The notes beneath the pieces are model-generated. The model saw nothing but the letters and a program-made list of their open reading frames with translations. It was not told the DNA's origin and ran no database searches. From Eggerthella lenta DSM 2243 (GTDB lineage: Bacteria > Actinomycetota > Coriobacteriia > Coriobacteriales > Eggerthellaceae), in NCBI RefSeq assembly GCF_000024265.1, contig NC_013204.1, positions 186,001 to 250,000 on the forward strand: a stretch of 64,000 bases of DNA, read 5' to 3'. Positions 15,333-23,445 of this stretch are shown piece by piece (position 1 is the stretch's first letter; every line of letters starts with the position of its first letter). The translations under genes and the position numbers were made by a program.

Positions 15333-15893
15333 ATGAAGATCACGAGCAACCTGACCCATGTTGCCACTGAAATCGAGTTCGAAGCGCCGTTGAACGAGGA
15401 GGAGCTGCTCGCCGTGTTCGAGAAGAGCGGCGTCCAGGGCTTCCCGGCCGAGCTCGACATCGCCGAGCGCACGGAGGACCACGTCCAGATGATGTCGCTT
15501 GACGGCCTGCTGGGCTTCGCCAAGGCGTCCGGGCTGTCCGCGGTGACCTACGACGTGACGTACTTCCCGCACGCCGACGACGCGGAGGTGGCCTACCAGC
15601 TCAGGCAGCTGGCGCGCGACCTGGAGATCAGCGCCGAGGTCATCCGCGACGTGTGCGCGGCCGAGATCCAGGAGTACCTGGCCCTCGACGCGAAGCGCGA
15701 CGCCGGCCTGCCCGTCCACAGCATCGTGGAGGCCTACACGGGCGGCACCGCGTTCGCCTGGTACGGCATGAGCGACTACCCGCGCCTCAAGCGCTTCATC
15801 CTGCGCAAGCTGGCGCAGGGCGGTCAGAAGGCCAAGCACAGCTTCATCATGCGCGCCAGCAAGGCCCAGGTGGATATGCTCGACGAGTACTGA
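15333..15893 (+). CDS. Hypothetical protein, no family recognised
   Basis: 186 residues, acidic in its first half, with no signal peptide, membrane segment or Cys cluster. The start has AAGGAAGGGG upstream. Two parts are visible: an N-terminal alpha/beta-looking stretch (KITSNLTHVATEIEFEAPLN) and a C-terminal region with YTGGTAFAWYGMSDYPRLKR, a Trp/Tyr/Gly-rich segment that could be a ligand or protein contact. It lies between two transporter genes, closed off by terminators on both sides. Codon use matches the neighbours, so it is likely a real gene. Confidence 0.7.
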   Translation: MKITSNLTHVATEIEFEAPLNEEELLAVFEKSGVQGFPAELDIAERTEDHVQMMSLDGLLGFAKASGLSAVTYDVTYFPHADDAEVAYQLRQLARDLEISAEVIRDVCAAEIQEYLALDAKRDAGLPVHSIVEAYTGGTAFAWYGMSDYPRLKRFILRKLAQGGQKAKHSFIMRASKAQVDMLDEY

Positions 15894-15985
15894 TCGTCTT
15901 TTGCGGTTGAACCTTCGGGTTGCCCTACGGCCTGTCAGCGAGAACGCAGCACGTCCAAAATTATGCGTTTCACGAGGCATTTTAG

Positions 15986-16024
15986 GTGGAGCCCGTTTGC
16001 TGCAAAACGGGCTCCACGCCTTTT
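15986..16024 (+). terminator. Terminator after the hypothetical protein gene
   Basis: GTGGAGCCCGTTT and its exact complement with a short loop, followed by GCCTTTT. Confidence 0.85.
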
Positions 16025-16096
16025 CGGGGCAGGGCTCTCGACGGTTCAAACGCATATAAAAGGTTACAGGTTTACCTCGTATTGCCGTTTTTGCGG

Positions 16097-16114
16097 TATG
16101 ATAACCTCAGGTTA
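16097..16114 (+). promoter_or_regulatory. Candidate -10 with overlapping 13-bp operator before the MFS gene
   Basis: TATGAT (16097-16102) abuts the perfect dyad TAACCTCAGGTTA (16102-16114). A related half (AGGTTACAGGTTTACCT) lies about 30 bp upstream. This is a plausible binding site for the TetR-type regulator encoded after the transporter. Confidence 0.45.
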
Positions 16115-16216
16115 AGGCGTTTTCCGACTATCGAAAGGGGCTTCTTTTGGAGCACCAGATACGCCGACAGCTTGCGTGTACTTCTAACGAAGCTGCTAAT
16201 TTCTTAGGGGATTACC

Positions 16217-17512
16217 ATGGGATCTAACGACCAACGTTCCACTATCAGAAAAGTAGCCGTTTCATCGTTCCTTGGGAACTTCATCGAATGGTTCGACTAC
16301 GCAACCTATTCGTACTTCGCAGTGGTCATCGCCAACGTGTTCTTCCCTGGCGACGACCCGGCGCTTGCGCTCATGCAGACGTTCGCGGTGTTCGCGCTTT
16401 CGTTCCTGCTGCGCCCCATCGGCGCCATCTTCTGGGGCAGCATGGGCGACAAGAAGGGCCGCAAGTGGGCCCTGTCCACGTCCATCTTCCTGATGACCGG
16501 CGCTACCTTCTGCATCGGCTTGCTGCCGGGCTACCTGGCCATCGGCCTCGCCGCCCCCATCTTGCTGCTGCTGCTCCGCATGATCCAGGGTTTCTCGGCT
16601 TCCGGCGAGTATGCCGGCGCTGCTACGTTCCTGGCTGAGTACGCTCCCTCGGACAAGCGCGGCGTGTACTGCTCGCTCGTGCCTGCTTCGACGGCCGTGG
16701 GCCTGTTGGTGGGCTCTACGTTCGCCACGGTCATGTACACGATCCTGCCTGACGCAGCCGTGAACGAGTGGGGCTGGCGCATCCCGTTCCTGTTGGCAGG
16801 ACCGCTGGGTCTCGTCGCTCACTACATTCGTACCAAGCTGGAGGATTCGCCGACGTATCAGGAGATGCAGGCTGCTATCTCCAAGACCGACGACTCGAAT
16901 CATCCTATCCGCGACCTGTTCCGTCATCACACGAAGGAGCTCATCATCTCCTTCGGTGCCGCCATGCTGAACGCGGTGGGCTTCTACGTGGTTCTCACGT
17001 ACTTGCCGGTCTACCTGGAGACGGTGGTCATGATGCCGGCGAACGAATCGTCGCTGATCACCACTATCTGCCTGGTCGCGTACGTGGCGTTCATCTTCGG
17101 CATGGGGCATCTGTCCGATAAGTTCGGGCGCAAGAAGATGCTCATCATCGCCTGTGTGTCGTTCATCGTGCTGACGGTGCCGGCGTTCATGCTGTTGAAC
17201 ACTGCGCAATTCTTCACGGTGCTGGCCGTCGAGCTGGTGCTGTGCCTGGCGCTTACCATCAACGACGGTACGCTGTCCAGCTATCTGACCGAGACGTTCC
17301 CGACGGCGGTGCGCTACACCGGCTTCGCCCTGTCGTTCAACTTGGCGAACGCCCTGTTCGGCGGTTCCGCCTCGTTCATCTCGACTGCTCTGATCGCCGC
17401 TACCGGCTCCGGTCTCGCGCCTGCCTGGTACATGGTCGGCGTGTCTTGTGTCGCGCTGGTGGCGATGATACTATCGCACGAACATACGGGTAAGGATCTG
17501 TCCGAAGTGTAA
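16217..17512 (+). CDS. MFS transporter, metabolite:H+ symporter (ProP/MHS) type
   Basis: 431 residues with 12 predicted membrane spans. MHS-family marks are present: GNFIEWFDYATYSYFAVVIA at the N-terminus, the GSMGDKKGRKWAL loop 2-3 motif, RMIQGFSASGEYAGAATFLAEY, and WRIPFLLAGPLGLVAHYIR followed by EDSPTY. Relatives carry proline/betaine, citrate, shikimate or other organic acids with protons. The substrate cannot be read. The downstream TetR gene and the palindrome at the promoter suggest local control. Confidence 0.9.
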   Translation: MGSNDQRSTIRKVAVSSFLGNFIEWFDYATYSYFAVVIANVFFPGDDPALALMQTFAVFALSFLLRPIGAIFWGSMGDKKGRKWALSTSIFLMTGATFCIGLLPGYLAIGLAAPILLLLLRMIQGFSASGEYAGAATFLAEYAPSDKRGVYCSLVPASTAVGLLVGSTFATVMYTILPDAAVNEWGWRIPFLLAGPLGLVAHYIRTKLEDSPTYQEMQAAISKTDDSNHPIRDLFRHHTKELIISFGAAMLNAVGFYVVLTYLPVYLETVVMMPANESSLITTICLVAYVAFIFGMGHLSDKFGRKKMLIIACVSFIVLTVPAFMLLNTAQFFTVLAVELVLCLALTINDGTLSSYLTETFPTAVRYTGFALSFNLANALFGGSASFISTALIAATGSGLAPAWYMVGVSCVALVAMILSHEHTGKDLSEV

Positions 17513-17553
17513 GGCCCTGCGGTCTGCACGACGATAGTGCTGATACAAACGGG

Positions 17554-17583
17554 CGCCGTCCAGACCTGCTGGTCCGGACGGCG
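17554..17583 (+). terminator. Hairpin after the MFS transporter
   Basis: Interrupted stem CGCCGTCC-A-GACC with its complement and a TGCT loop, 40 bp past the stop. Confidence 0.7.
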
Positions 17584-17631
17584 TTCGCTCATGAGACGGC
17601 GTGCTCGCGCCGCCCGTACAATGGAGGACGA

Positions 17632-18231
17632 ATGGCTGAAACATCGCAGACGCCGAAGTCTTTGAAAGCTCAGATCACGCGCACGTCGCTCGTGCTGGCC
17701 GCGGCGGCGTTGTTGCGCGAGCAGGGGCCGAAAGCCGTGACGTATCGCAAGGTGGCGAAGTGGGCCGGTGCGGCCTCGTCATCGGTCGGATATTACTTCG
17801 ACTCGGTGACGCAGTTGCTGCACGAGGCCGGTCGCTACAATATTCAGCTGTGGGCCGAGCGTGCAGAGAAAGCGGCATCGGCTGCCGAAGGCCTTGAGCC
17901 TGAAGAGTGTCGTCGTCATGTAATCGACCTACTCATTCGCGCCTGCTTGCCCGATGAATCGGTGGTGCCTTCGGCTCACTACGGGCAGCTGATTGCCGCG
18001 GCCGAATCGGACGTGGTCACCGAGGCTTACCAGAAGGGCCGCGTTTTGCTCGATGCCGCCATCGAGCGCATCCTTGCACGCGCAAAGATCGATATGCCGC
18101 CACGTATGGTGGGCACCGTGGTAGACGGCGCGGCAGTGGCCGCCATTTCCGAGGGGTACGACGTGCGCAAGTTCGCGTCCGATATCCTGCGCGATGCCGT
18201 CGAAGTCTACATCAAGGCATCTGAAGCTTAA
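17632..18231 (+). CDS. TetR-family transcriptional regulator
   Basis: 199 residues. The N-terminal helix-turn-helix is clear (VTYRKVAKWAGAASSSVGYYFDSVTQLLHEA). The C-terminal half is an all-helical ligand/dimer domain of no recognisable subfamily. GGAGGAC lies just before the ATG. It sits between the MHS transporter and the GadC-like permease, so either could be its target. Confidence 0.88.
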   Translation: MAETSQTPKSLKAQITRTSLVLAAAALLREQGPKAVTYRKVAKWAGAASSSVGYYFDSVTQLLHEAGRYNIQLWAERAEKAASAAEGLEPEECRRHVIDLLIRACLPDESVVPSAHYGQLIAAAESDVVTEAYQKGRVLLDAAIERILARAKIDMPPRMVGTVVDGAAVAAISEGYDVRKFASDILRDAVEVYIKASEA

Positions 18232-18270
18232 CGCTTGTAGCGCGCCTCAGTAATCCAGCAACTCACGTTT

Positions 18271-18310
18271 CGGCGACGGGAGGGTGAACGCCCTCCCGTC
18301 GCCGTTCTTC
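18271..18310 (+). terminator. Terminator of the tetR gene
   Basis: Perfect 14-bp stem CGGCGACGGGAGGG and complement with a 6-nt loop, then TTCTTCTTT. Confidence 0.85.
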
Positions 18311-18425
18311 TTTCCAGCCTGAATGGTAGAACGGATGCAAGAAACGCATCGATTGCGATGTCGCGCCGCTGTGTTCGCGAGCGGCGCGACATCGCGTCCT
18401 AGGTGAGGAAAGGGGTTGAGGCAGC

Positions 18426-20588
18426 ATGAGCGATACTCGTCGCGCACCGGAGGCGTCTTCGGCTGACGCGGGCCCGGTGGGCTCGGTGAGCCGGCCGTCG
18501 TTCAAACGCACGTTGACGTTCTTCGGATTCTTCGCCATCACGGCTTCCATGGTGATGACGGTATACGAGTACCCGTCGTTTGCGTCGTCGGGATTCCAGC
18601 TGGTGTTCTTCCTGATCATCGGCGGCATCCTGTGGTTCTTGCCCGTGGCGCTGTGCGCTGCGGAAATGGCCACGGTGAAAGGATGGGAATCGGGCGGCAT
18701 TTTCGCCTGGGTGGGCAATACGCTGGGCAGACGGTGGGGTTTCGCCGCGCTGTTCTTCCAGTGGTTCCAGATCACAGTTGGGTTCGTCACCATGGCGTTC
18801 TTCATCCTGGCGGCGCTGGCCTACGTGTTCAGGTGGGACGCGCTGTACAACAACCCGCTGGTGATGTTCTTCGGCGTGGCGGCCATCGTGTGGCTGCTCA
18901 CGCTCACGCAGCTGGGCGGCACGAAGTACACGGCGCGCATCTCGAAGGTGGGCTTCGTGGGCGGCATCATCGTGCCCGTGCTAGTGCTGCTGGTGGGCTT
19001 GGTGATCTACTTCGCCACGGGCGGCGTCTCGCAGATCAAGATGGACGCGGCCACGTTCGTGCCCGACTTCGGCAAGGTGGACACGCTGGTCATCTTCGCG
19101 TCGTTCATCCTAGCGTACATGGGCGTGGAGGCTTCCGCTTCGCATGTGAACGAGCTGAAGAACCCGAACCGCAACTACCCGCTTGCCATGATCGTGCTGG
19201 CAATCCTCACCATCGCGCTGGACGCGCTGGGCGGCTTGGCCGTGGCCACGACGCTTCCGGCGTCGGTTCTGGACGGCAACCTGTCGTTCGGCGTGATCGA
19301 GGCGTTCCGCGCCATCTTCGTGCAGCACATCGGCCCGTCTATGAGCTGGATCGTGTTCGTGGTGGCGCTGTTGCTGGCGCTGGGCGTGCTTGCCGAGATC
19401 TCGGCGTGGATCGTGGGCCCGTCGCGCGCGCTGCTTGATACGGCGCACGACGGCATCCTGCCCCCGTCGTTCAAGAAGGTTAACAAGCACGGCGTGTCGG
19501 TGAAGACGGTGGTCATCCAAGCCGTCATCGTCACGGTGTGGGACGCGGTGCTGTGCGGATCCATCGCGCTGTCCGGCGGATCCAGCTCGTCGGTGGGCTA
19601 CCTGACGGCCATCGGTCTGACCGTGGTCATCTACCTGGTGGGATACGTGCTGTTCTTCCTCGGGTACTTCTATCTGATCTTCAAGAAGAAGAACCTGCAG
19701 CGCTCGTTCCAGCTGCCCGGCGGCACGCCGTTCAAGGCCATCGTGGCGGGCGTCGGCCTCATCATGACCGTGGCGACGTTGATCATCTCGTTCTTCCCGT
19801 CGTCGAACCTGGACGCGCAGTCGAACGCGGTGTACCAGGCGACGCTGGGCGTGGCGTTCGCGATATCGGTGGCTATCCCCTTCATCATATACGCGTTGCG
19901 TCATCGTTGGGAGCCGAAGCCTGTCGTGCCGGTAGGGGCGACGGTTGCCGCGCCTTCGGGCGCTGCCATGCCCGCGCGTCCCGCGGCTCCCGAACAGGGC
20001 GCTCATGTCCGCACCGATGCGGGCACCTCGGGCCCCATCAACAAGCGCACGAAGGCGCGCGACGCGATGGGCGGCCCGCGTGACGCTTCGGGCACGCCGC
20101 GATCGGCCGGAGCAAGCGGCGCGGTTGCTGGCGGCGGTCTGAGCGAGCGCGTGGCGCAGGGCATTTCCAGCGTGGTGGTCGGCGTGACCAGCCGCCCGCC
20201 GGGACCCATTCCTGTGGACGCGAAGGATCCGCACGGTGCCCCCGACCCGCTGTGCACGCCTACCGTGGACGAAGGCCGTGCGCACGAGATGTCCCAGCCT
20301 CCGGCCTGCGGCGTGCCCACGCCGCAGAACCCCATGCCGGTTCCGTGCGACGTCTCGGACGAGGATTCCGCCTCGCGGCATGCGGCTTCCAGCTCCGGTG
20401 CCGAACGGCCTGCGGCCGATGCCGCCGACGTGCGCGACGATCTGATCGACCGCACGGCGGAAGGCGACCCCAGCTTGCGCTCCAGCGTGACGGAGGGCGT
20501 GGTCGGGCAGGGCGTTCCCCAGGCCGACCCCGATACGCCCGATCCGCAGCGCGAGACGGGCATCGACACCGACAAGCCGGCCCGCTAG
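18426..20588 (+). CDS. gadC: Glutamate/GABA antiporter GadC-like permease with long C-terminal tail
   Basis: 720 residues. The first 490 or so residues form an APC-superfamily permease with about 12 spans (start FFGFFAITASMVMTVYEYPS, core YMGVEASASHVNELKNPNRNYPLA, substrate region AEISAWIVGPSRALLDTA), matching glutamate:GABA antiporters. Residues about 493-720 are an Ala/Pro/Asp/Ser-rich, probably disordered tail, far longer than the short C-plug of E. coli GadC. It imports glutamate in exchange for GABA, consuming protons with GadB. The gadB gene follows 46 bp later, so they are probably one operon. Confidence 0.88.
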   Translation: MSDTRRAPEASSADAGPVGSVSRPSFKRTLTFFGFFAITASMVMTVYEYPSFASSGFQLVFFLIIGGILWFLPVALCAAEMATVKGWESGGIFAWVGNTLGRRWGFAALFFQWFQITVGFVTMAFFILAALAYVFRWDALYNNPLVMFFGVAAIVWLLTLTQLGGTKYTARISKVGFVGGIIVPVLVLLVGLVIYFATGGVSQIKMDAATFVPDFGKVDTLVIFASFILAYMGVEASASHVNELKNPNRNYPLAMIVLAILTIALDALGGLAVATTLPASVLDGNLSFGVIEAFRAIFVQHIGPSMSWIVFVVALLLALGVLAEISAWIVGPSRALLDTAHDGILPPSFKKVNKHGVSVKTVVIQAVIVTVWDAVLCGSIALSGGSSSSVGYLTAIGLTVVIYLVGYVLFFLGYFYLIFKKKNLQRSFQLPGGTPFKAIVAGVGLIMTVATLIISFFPSSNLDAQSNAVYQATLGVAFAISVAIPFIIYALRHRWEPKPVVPVGATVAAPSGAAMPARPAAPEQGAHVRTDAGTSGPINKRTKARDAMGGPRDASGTPRSAGASGAVAGGGLSERVAQGISSVVVGVTSRPPGPIPVDAKDPHGAPDPLCTPTVDEGRAHEMSQPPACGVPTPQNPMPVPCDVSDEDSASRHAASSSGAERPAADAADVRDDLIDRTAEGDPSLRSSVTEGVVGQGVPQADPDTPDPQRETGIDTDKPAR

Positions 20589-20634
20589 CGCGCAGCGAAC
20601 AACCAGGTATCAAACTTCGAAACAGGAGGTTTTC

Positions 20635-22125
20635 ATGAAGGAACAGACATCTACCAGCAAGATCCTCGACAGCATGGACGAGGGCACCAAGTACTCGACG
20701 CCCATCTTCGGCTCCGAGGCGTCCGACGTGGCCATGCCGCGCCTCAAGATGAACGATAAGCCGGTCGAGCCGCGCATCACGTACGAGATGATCAAGGAAT
20801 ACCTGTCCATCGAGGGCAACGCCACGCAGAACCTCACCACGTTCTGCCAGACGTACATGGAGCCCATGGCCACGAAGATCATGGCCGAGACGATGGAGAA
20901 GAACGCCATCGACAAGGACGAGTACCCCATGACGGCCGACCTCGAGAACCGCTGCGTCGCCATGATCGGCAACCTGTGGCATGCCGACCCGGCCGAGGAG
21001 CCCATGGGCACGTCCACCGTCGGCTCGTCCGAGGCGTGCATGCTGGGCGGCTTGGGCATGCTGTTCCGCTGGAAGAAGCTGGCGAAGGACGCGGGCATCG
21101 ACATCTACACGGCGCAGCGCCCCAACCTGGTGATTTCCGCGGGCTACCAGGTGTGCTGGGAAAAATTCTGCCGCTACTGGGACATCGAGATGCGCCTCGT
21201 GCCGCTTGAGAAGGACCACCTGTCGCTGAACATGGACACGGTCATGGACTACGTGGACGACCACACCATCGGCATCGCGGCCATCCTGGGCATCACGTAC
21301 ACCGGCAAGTTCGACGACGTGCAGAAGCTCGACGAGCTGGTGGAAGCGTACAACCAGCAGCATCCGAAGCTGCCGATCCGCATTCACGTGGACGGCGCGT
21401 CGGGCGGCATGTTCGCCCCGTTCGTCGAGCCCGACCTGGTATGGGACTTCCAGTTGAAGAACGTGTGGTCCATCAACTGCTCCGGCCACAAGTACGGCCT
21501 CGTGTACCCCGGCATCGGCTGGGTGGTGTGGCGCAGCAAGGAGGCGCTGCCCGAGGACCTGATCTTCTGGGTGAGCTACCTGGGCGGCGAGGAGGCCACG
21601 ATGGCCATCAACTTCTCGCGCTCCGCGTCGCAGATCGTGGGCCAGTACTACGTGCTGATGCGCAACGGCTTCGAGGGCTTCAAGGAGATCCAGGAGCGCA
21701 CGCTCGACGTGGCACGCTACCTGGCCGCCGAGCTCAAGGAGATGGGCGTCTTCGAGATCTACGAGGACGCGTCGCACATTCCCATCGTGTGCTGGGGCTT
21801 GAAGGACGACGCCGGCGTGGAGTGGTCGCTGTACGACCTGTCCGACCGCCTGCGCATGAGCGGCTGGCTGGTGCCGGCGTACCCGATGCCGGCCGACATG
21901 CAGGACACCACCGTCCAGCGCGTCGTGGCGCGTGCCGACTTCTCGATGCAGCTGGCCATCAAGCTGGTCGAGGACATGAAGAAGGAGATGGACACGCTGA
22001 ACAAGGCGAAGTTCGTCACCGGCAACACCCAGGGCGTCATCCGCACCGGCTTCAACCACGGCGGCCGCTCCGCCGTCGACAAGGGCGAAAAGGTGCAGAC
22101 GAAGGCCCCGACGCCCCAGAAATAA
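20635..22125 (+). CDS. gadB: Glutamate decarboxylase
   Basis: 496 residues, group II PLP decarboxylase. Lys286 in NCSGHKYGLVYPG is the PLP Schiff-base lysine, and HVDGASGGMFAPF holds the PLP-ring Asp. The N-terminal FGSEASDVAMPRLKMNDKP and MGTSTVGSSEACMLGGL are characteristic of GadA/GadB. AACAGGAGGTTTTC precedes the ATG. It converts glutamate plus H+ to GABA and CO2 in the cytosol for acid resistance, paired with the upstream antiporter. Confidence 0.96.
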   Translation: MKEQTSTSKILDSMDEGTKYSTPIFGSEASDVAMPRLKMNDKPVEPRITYEMIKEYLSIEGNATQNLTTFCQTYMEPMATKIMAETMEKNAIDKDEYPMTADLENRCVAMIGNLWHADPAEEPMGTSTVGSSEACMLGGLGMLFRWKKLAKDAGIDIYTAQRPNLVISAGYQVCWEKFCRYWDIEMRLVPLEKDHLSLNMDTVMDYVDDHTIGIAAILGITYTGKFDDVQKLDELVEAYNQQHPKLPIRIHVDGASGGMFAPFVEPDLVWDFQLKNVWSINCSGHKYGLVYPGIGWVVWRSKEALPEDLIFWVSYLGGEEATMAINFSRSASQIVGQYYVLMRNGFEGFKEIQERTLDVARYLAAELKEMGVFEIYEDASHIPIVCWGLKDDAGVEWSLYDLSDRLRMSGWLVPAYPMPADMQDTTVQRVVARADFSMQLAIKLVEDMKKEMDTLNKAKFVTGNTQGVIRTGFNHGGRSAVDKGEKVQTKAPTPQK

Positions 22126-22139
22126 CCGCCCGATAGCGT

Positions 22140-22174
22140 GCGTGCCGCGCCTCCGCTGCGGGGACGCGGCACGC
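22140..22174 (+). terminator. Hairpin after gadB
   Basis: Perfect 10-bp arms GCGTGCCGCG and complement with a 15-nt loop, 14 bp past the gadB stop. Confidence 0.65.
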
Positions 22175-22353
22175 TCCGTCCGACTGGTTGTGGGCGGGAC
22201 GACGAGGGTGCGGCGTGGCCCGCCGATCGTTTTGCGCCCAGAATCGAAATCCGGAGCGCGGATCGCGCTCATCTCGTCGCTGCCCGGTCGTCGCGGCGCA
22301 GCCCGCCCGTTGCGCCCCGGCGCTGGATCCCCGCCGAAAGCGGGATTCGGTGT

Positions 22354-22526
22354 CCCTTCTGCAACTTTTTCGACTTTATGGCAGGCGCGTTTCCGAAGTC
22401 AACATCCTCATCAGGCGTTTTGCGGTTGCAGGGAAGCGCGGCGGCGGAAGGCTGCAGCAGCGTCGGGAGAAATCCCTGGTCAGGTTCCACCCCATTTGCC
22501 ACAAAGTCGAAAAAGTTGCAGAAGGG
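22354..22526. repeat. Inverted repeat with 30-bp arms
   Basis: Arms at 22354-22383 and 22497-22526 are complementary at 29 of 30 positions (key part CTGCAACTTTTTCGACTTTA), enclosing 113 bp with no ORF. This resembles a small non-autonomous mobile element or a long hairpin. No target duplication was recognised. Confidence 0.65.
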
Positions 22527-22661
22527 GTTGCATTCCCTGCTTCGCGGCTCCGACGACAGGAAGCGGGGCGGCGACCTCGTCCCTTGTCGCGCTCTTACGA
22601 GAGACGACAAGGGGGCGTCGGTCGCGAGAGCGCGGGGTCGCAGGAATCGTTCGCGATGGGT

Positions 22662-23255
22662 TTACCCGAAGATGCCGTACATGTACCCGAAGTAGCCGGC
22701 CAGGCCGCCGACGACGGCGGCGGCCAGGAAAAGCACGACGCCTTTGAGGGTGCGATGCTGGCGGGCGCGGCGGCTGCGCGGGTTGTTGCGGTCGATGGGC
22801 TCGCCCTTCGAGTACGCTACGAGCTCGCGGTAGGTAACCAGGTCATTCTGCTTCTTGATGCGCTCCACGCGCATGAGCATCGCCATGCCGATGCCCCATA
22901 CCAAGAGGCCGATGATGGCGGACGGCACGACGCCCCAATCCCATTGGGTTATGCCGGCGATGGCGGCTACGGCTCCCACGATCGCGATGGCCAAACCTCC
23001 CCAGCTGAGGGCGACCATCTTCTTGTAGTCGTTCGCGATTGCTTTTTTCATGGCTTCCACGTCTCCTTTGATCAGTTCGTCGACGGTTACGTCGAAGAGA
23101 ACGCTGAGCAGCAGCAGGCTTTCCACATCGGGATAGGTCTTGTCGTTCTCCCAGCTTGAGACGGTCTGGCGCGAAACGTAGATTTTCGCGGCGAGGTCGT
23201 CTTGCGAGAGTCCCCGATCCGTCCGATGCCGTTTGATCTGACTGCCGAGCTCCAT
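22662..23255 (-). CDS. XRE-family regulator with membrane segments
   Basis: 197 residues from the ATG at 23255 (GAAGGGAAACGC upstream). Residues 1-65 are a Cro/C1-type helix-turn-helix (LSQDDLAAKIYVSRQTVSSWENDKTYPD). Three hydrophobic segments follow: MVALSWGGLAIAIVGAVAAI, VVPSAIIGLLVWGIGMAML, and near the C-terminus VVLFLAAAVVGGLAGYFGYM. Membrane-attached XRE regulators of this layout are common in Gram-positives. Ligand and target are unknown. Confidence 0.85.
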   Translation of the reverse strand: MELGSQIKRHRTDRGLSQDDLAAKIYVSRQTVSSWENDKTYPDVESLLLLSVLFDVTVDELIKGDVEAMKKAIANDYKKMVALSWGGLAIAIVGAVAAIAGITQWDWGVVPSAIIGLLVWGIGMAMLMRVERIKKQNDLVTYRELVAYSKGEPIDRNNPRSRRARQHRTLKGVVLFLAAAVVGGLAGYFGYMYGIFG

Positions 23256-23384
23256 GCGTTTCCCTTCGCTGATCACAGGTTGCCATGACGCGCCAAAGTG
23301 TACCATCAAATGGTCTTGACGAAGCCTCTCCCGCCCCCAGTTCACCTTGTCAAAAGTCTTTTACGTTGCGTCTGAACAGGGAAA

Positions 23385-23417
23385 AGCCCCCCGCTTCGAT
23401 GCTTGAAGCGGGGGGCT
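23385..23417 (-). terminator. Terminator of the CnaB surface protein gene
   Basis: Perfect 13-bp stem AGCCCCCCGCTTC and complement. On the minus strand it is followed by TTTTCCC. It lies about 30 bp past the stop of the minus-strand gene. Confidence 0.85.
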
Positions 23418-23445
23418 TGGGAGGTTGCGATCGGTCGATGCAAGC

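Larger units (their letters stand above)
22127..22661. other. Gene-free region with nested inverted repeats
   Basis: 535 bp between convergent gadB and the XRE gene. It contains the gadB-side hairpin (22140-22174) and a long inverted repeat (22354-22526). I see no credible ORF; the ORFs spanning it lack ribosome-binding sites and read through the repeats. Confidence 0.6.

Noticed and set aside
20260-22272. 670-codon minus-strand frame over gadB
   Set aside because: Antisense shadow of gadC/gadB codon bias. Low-complexity Arg/His/Val-rich translation and no ribosome-binding site.
22127-22661. Small protein genes over the gadB downstream repeat region
   Set aside because: Frames read straight through the inverted repeat arms and lack ribosome-binding sites.
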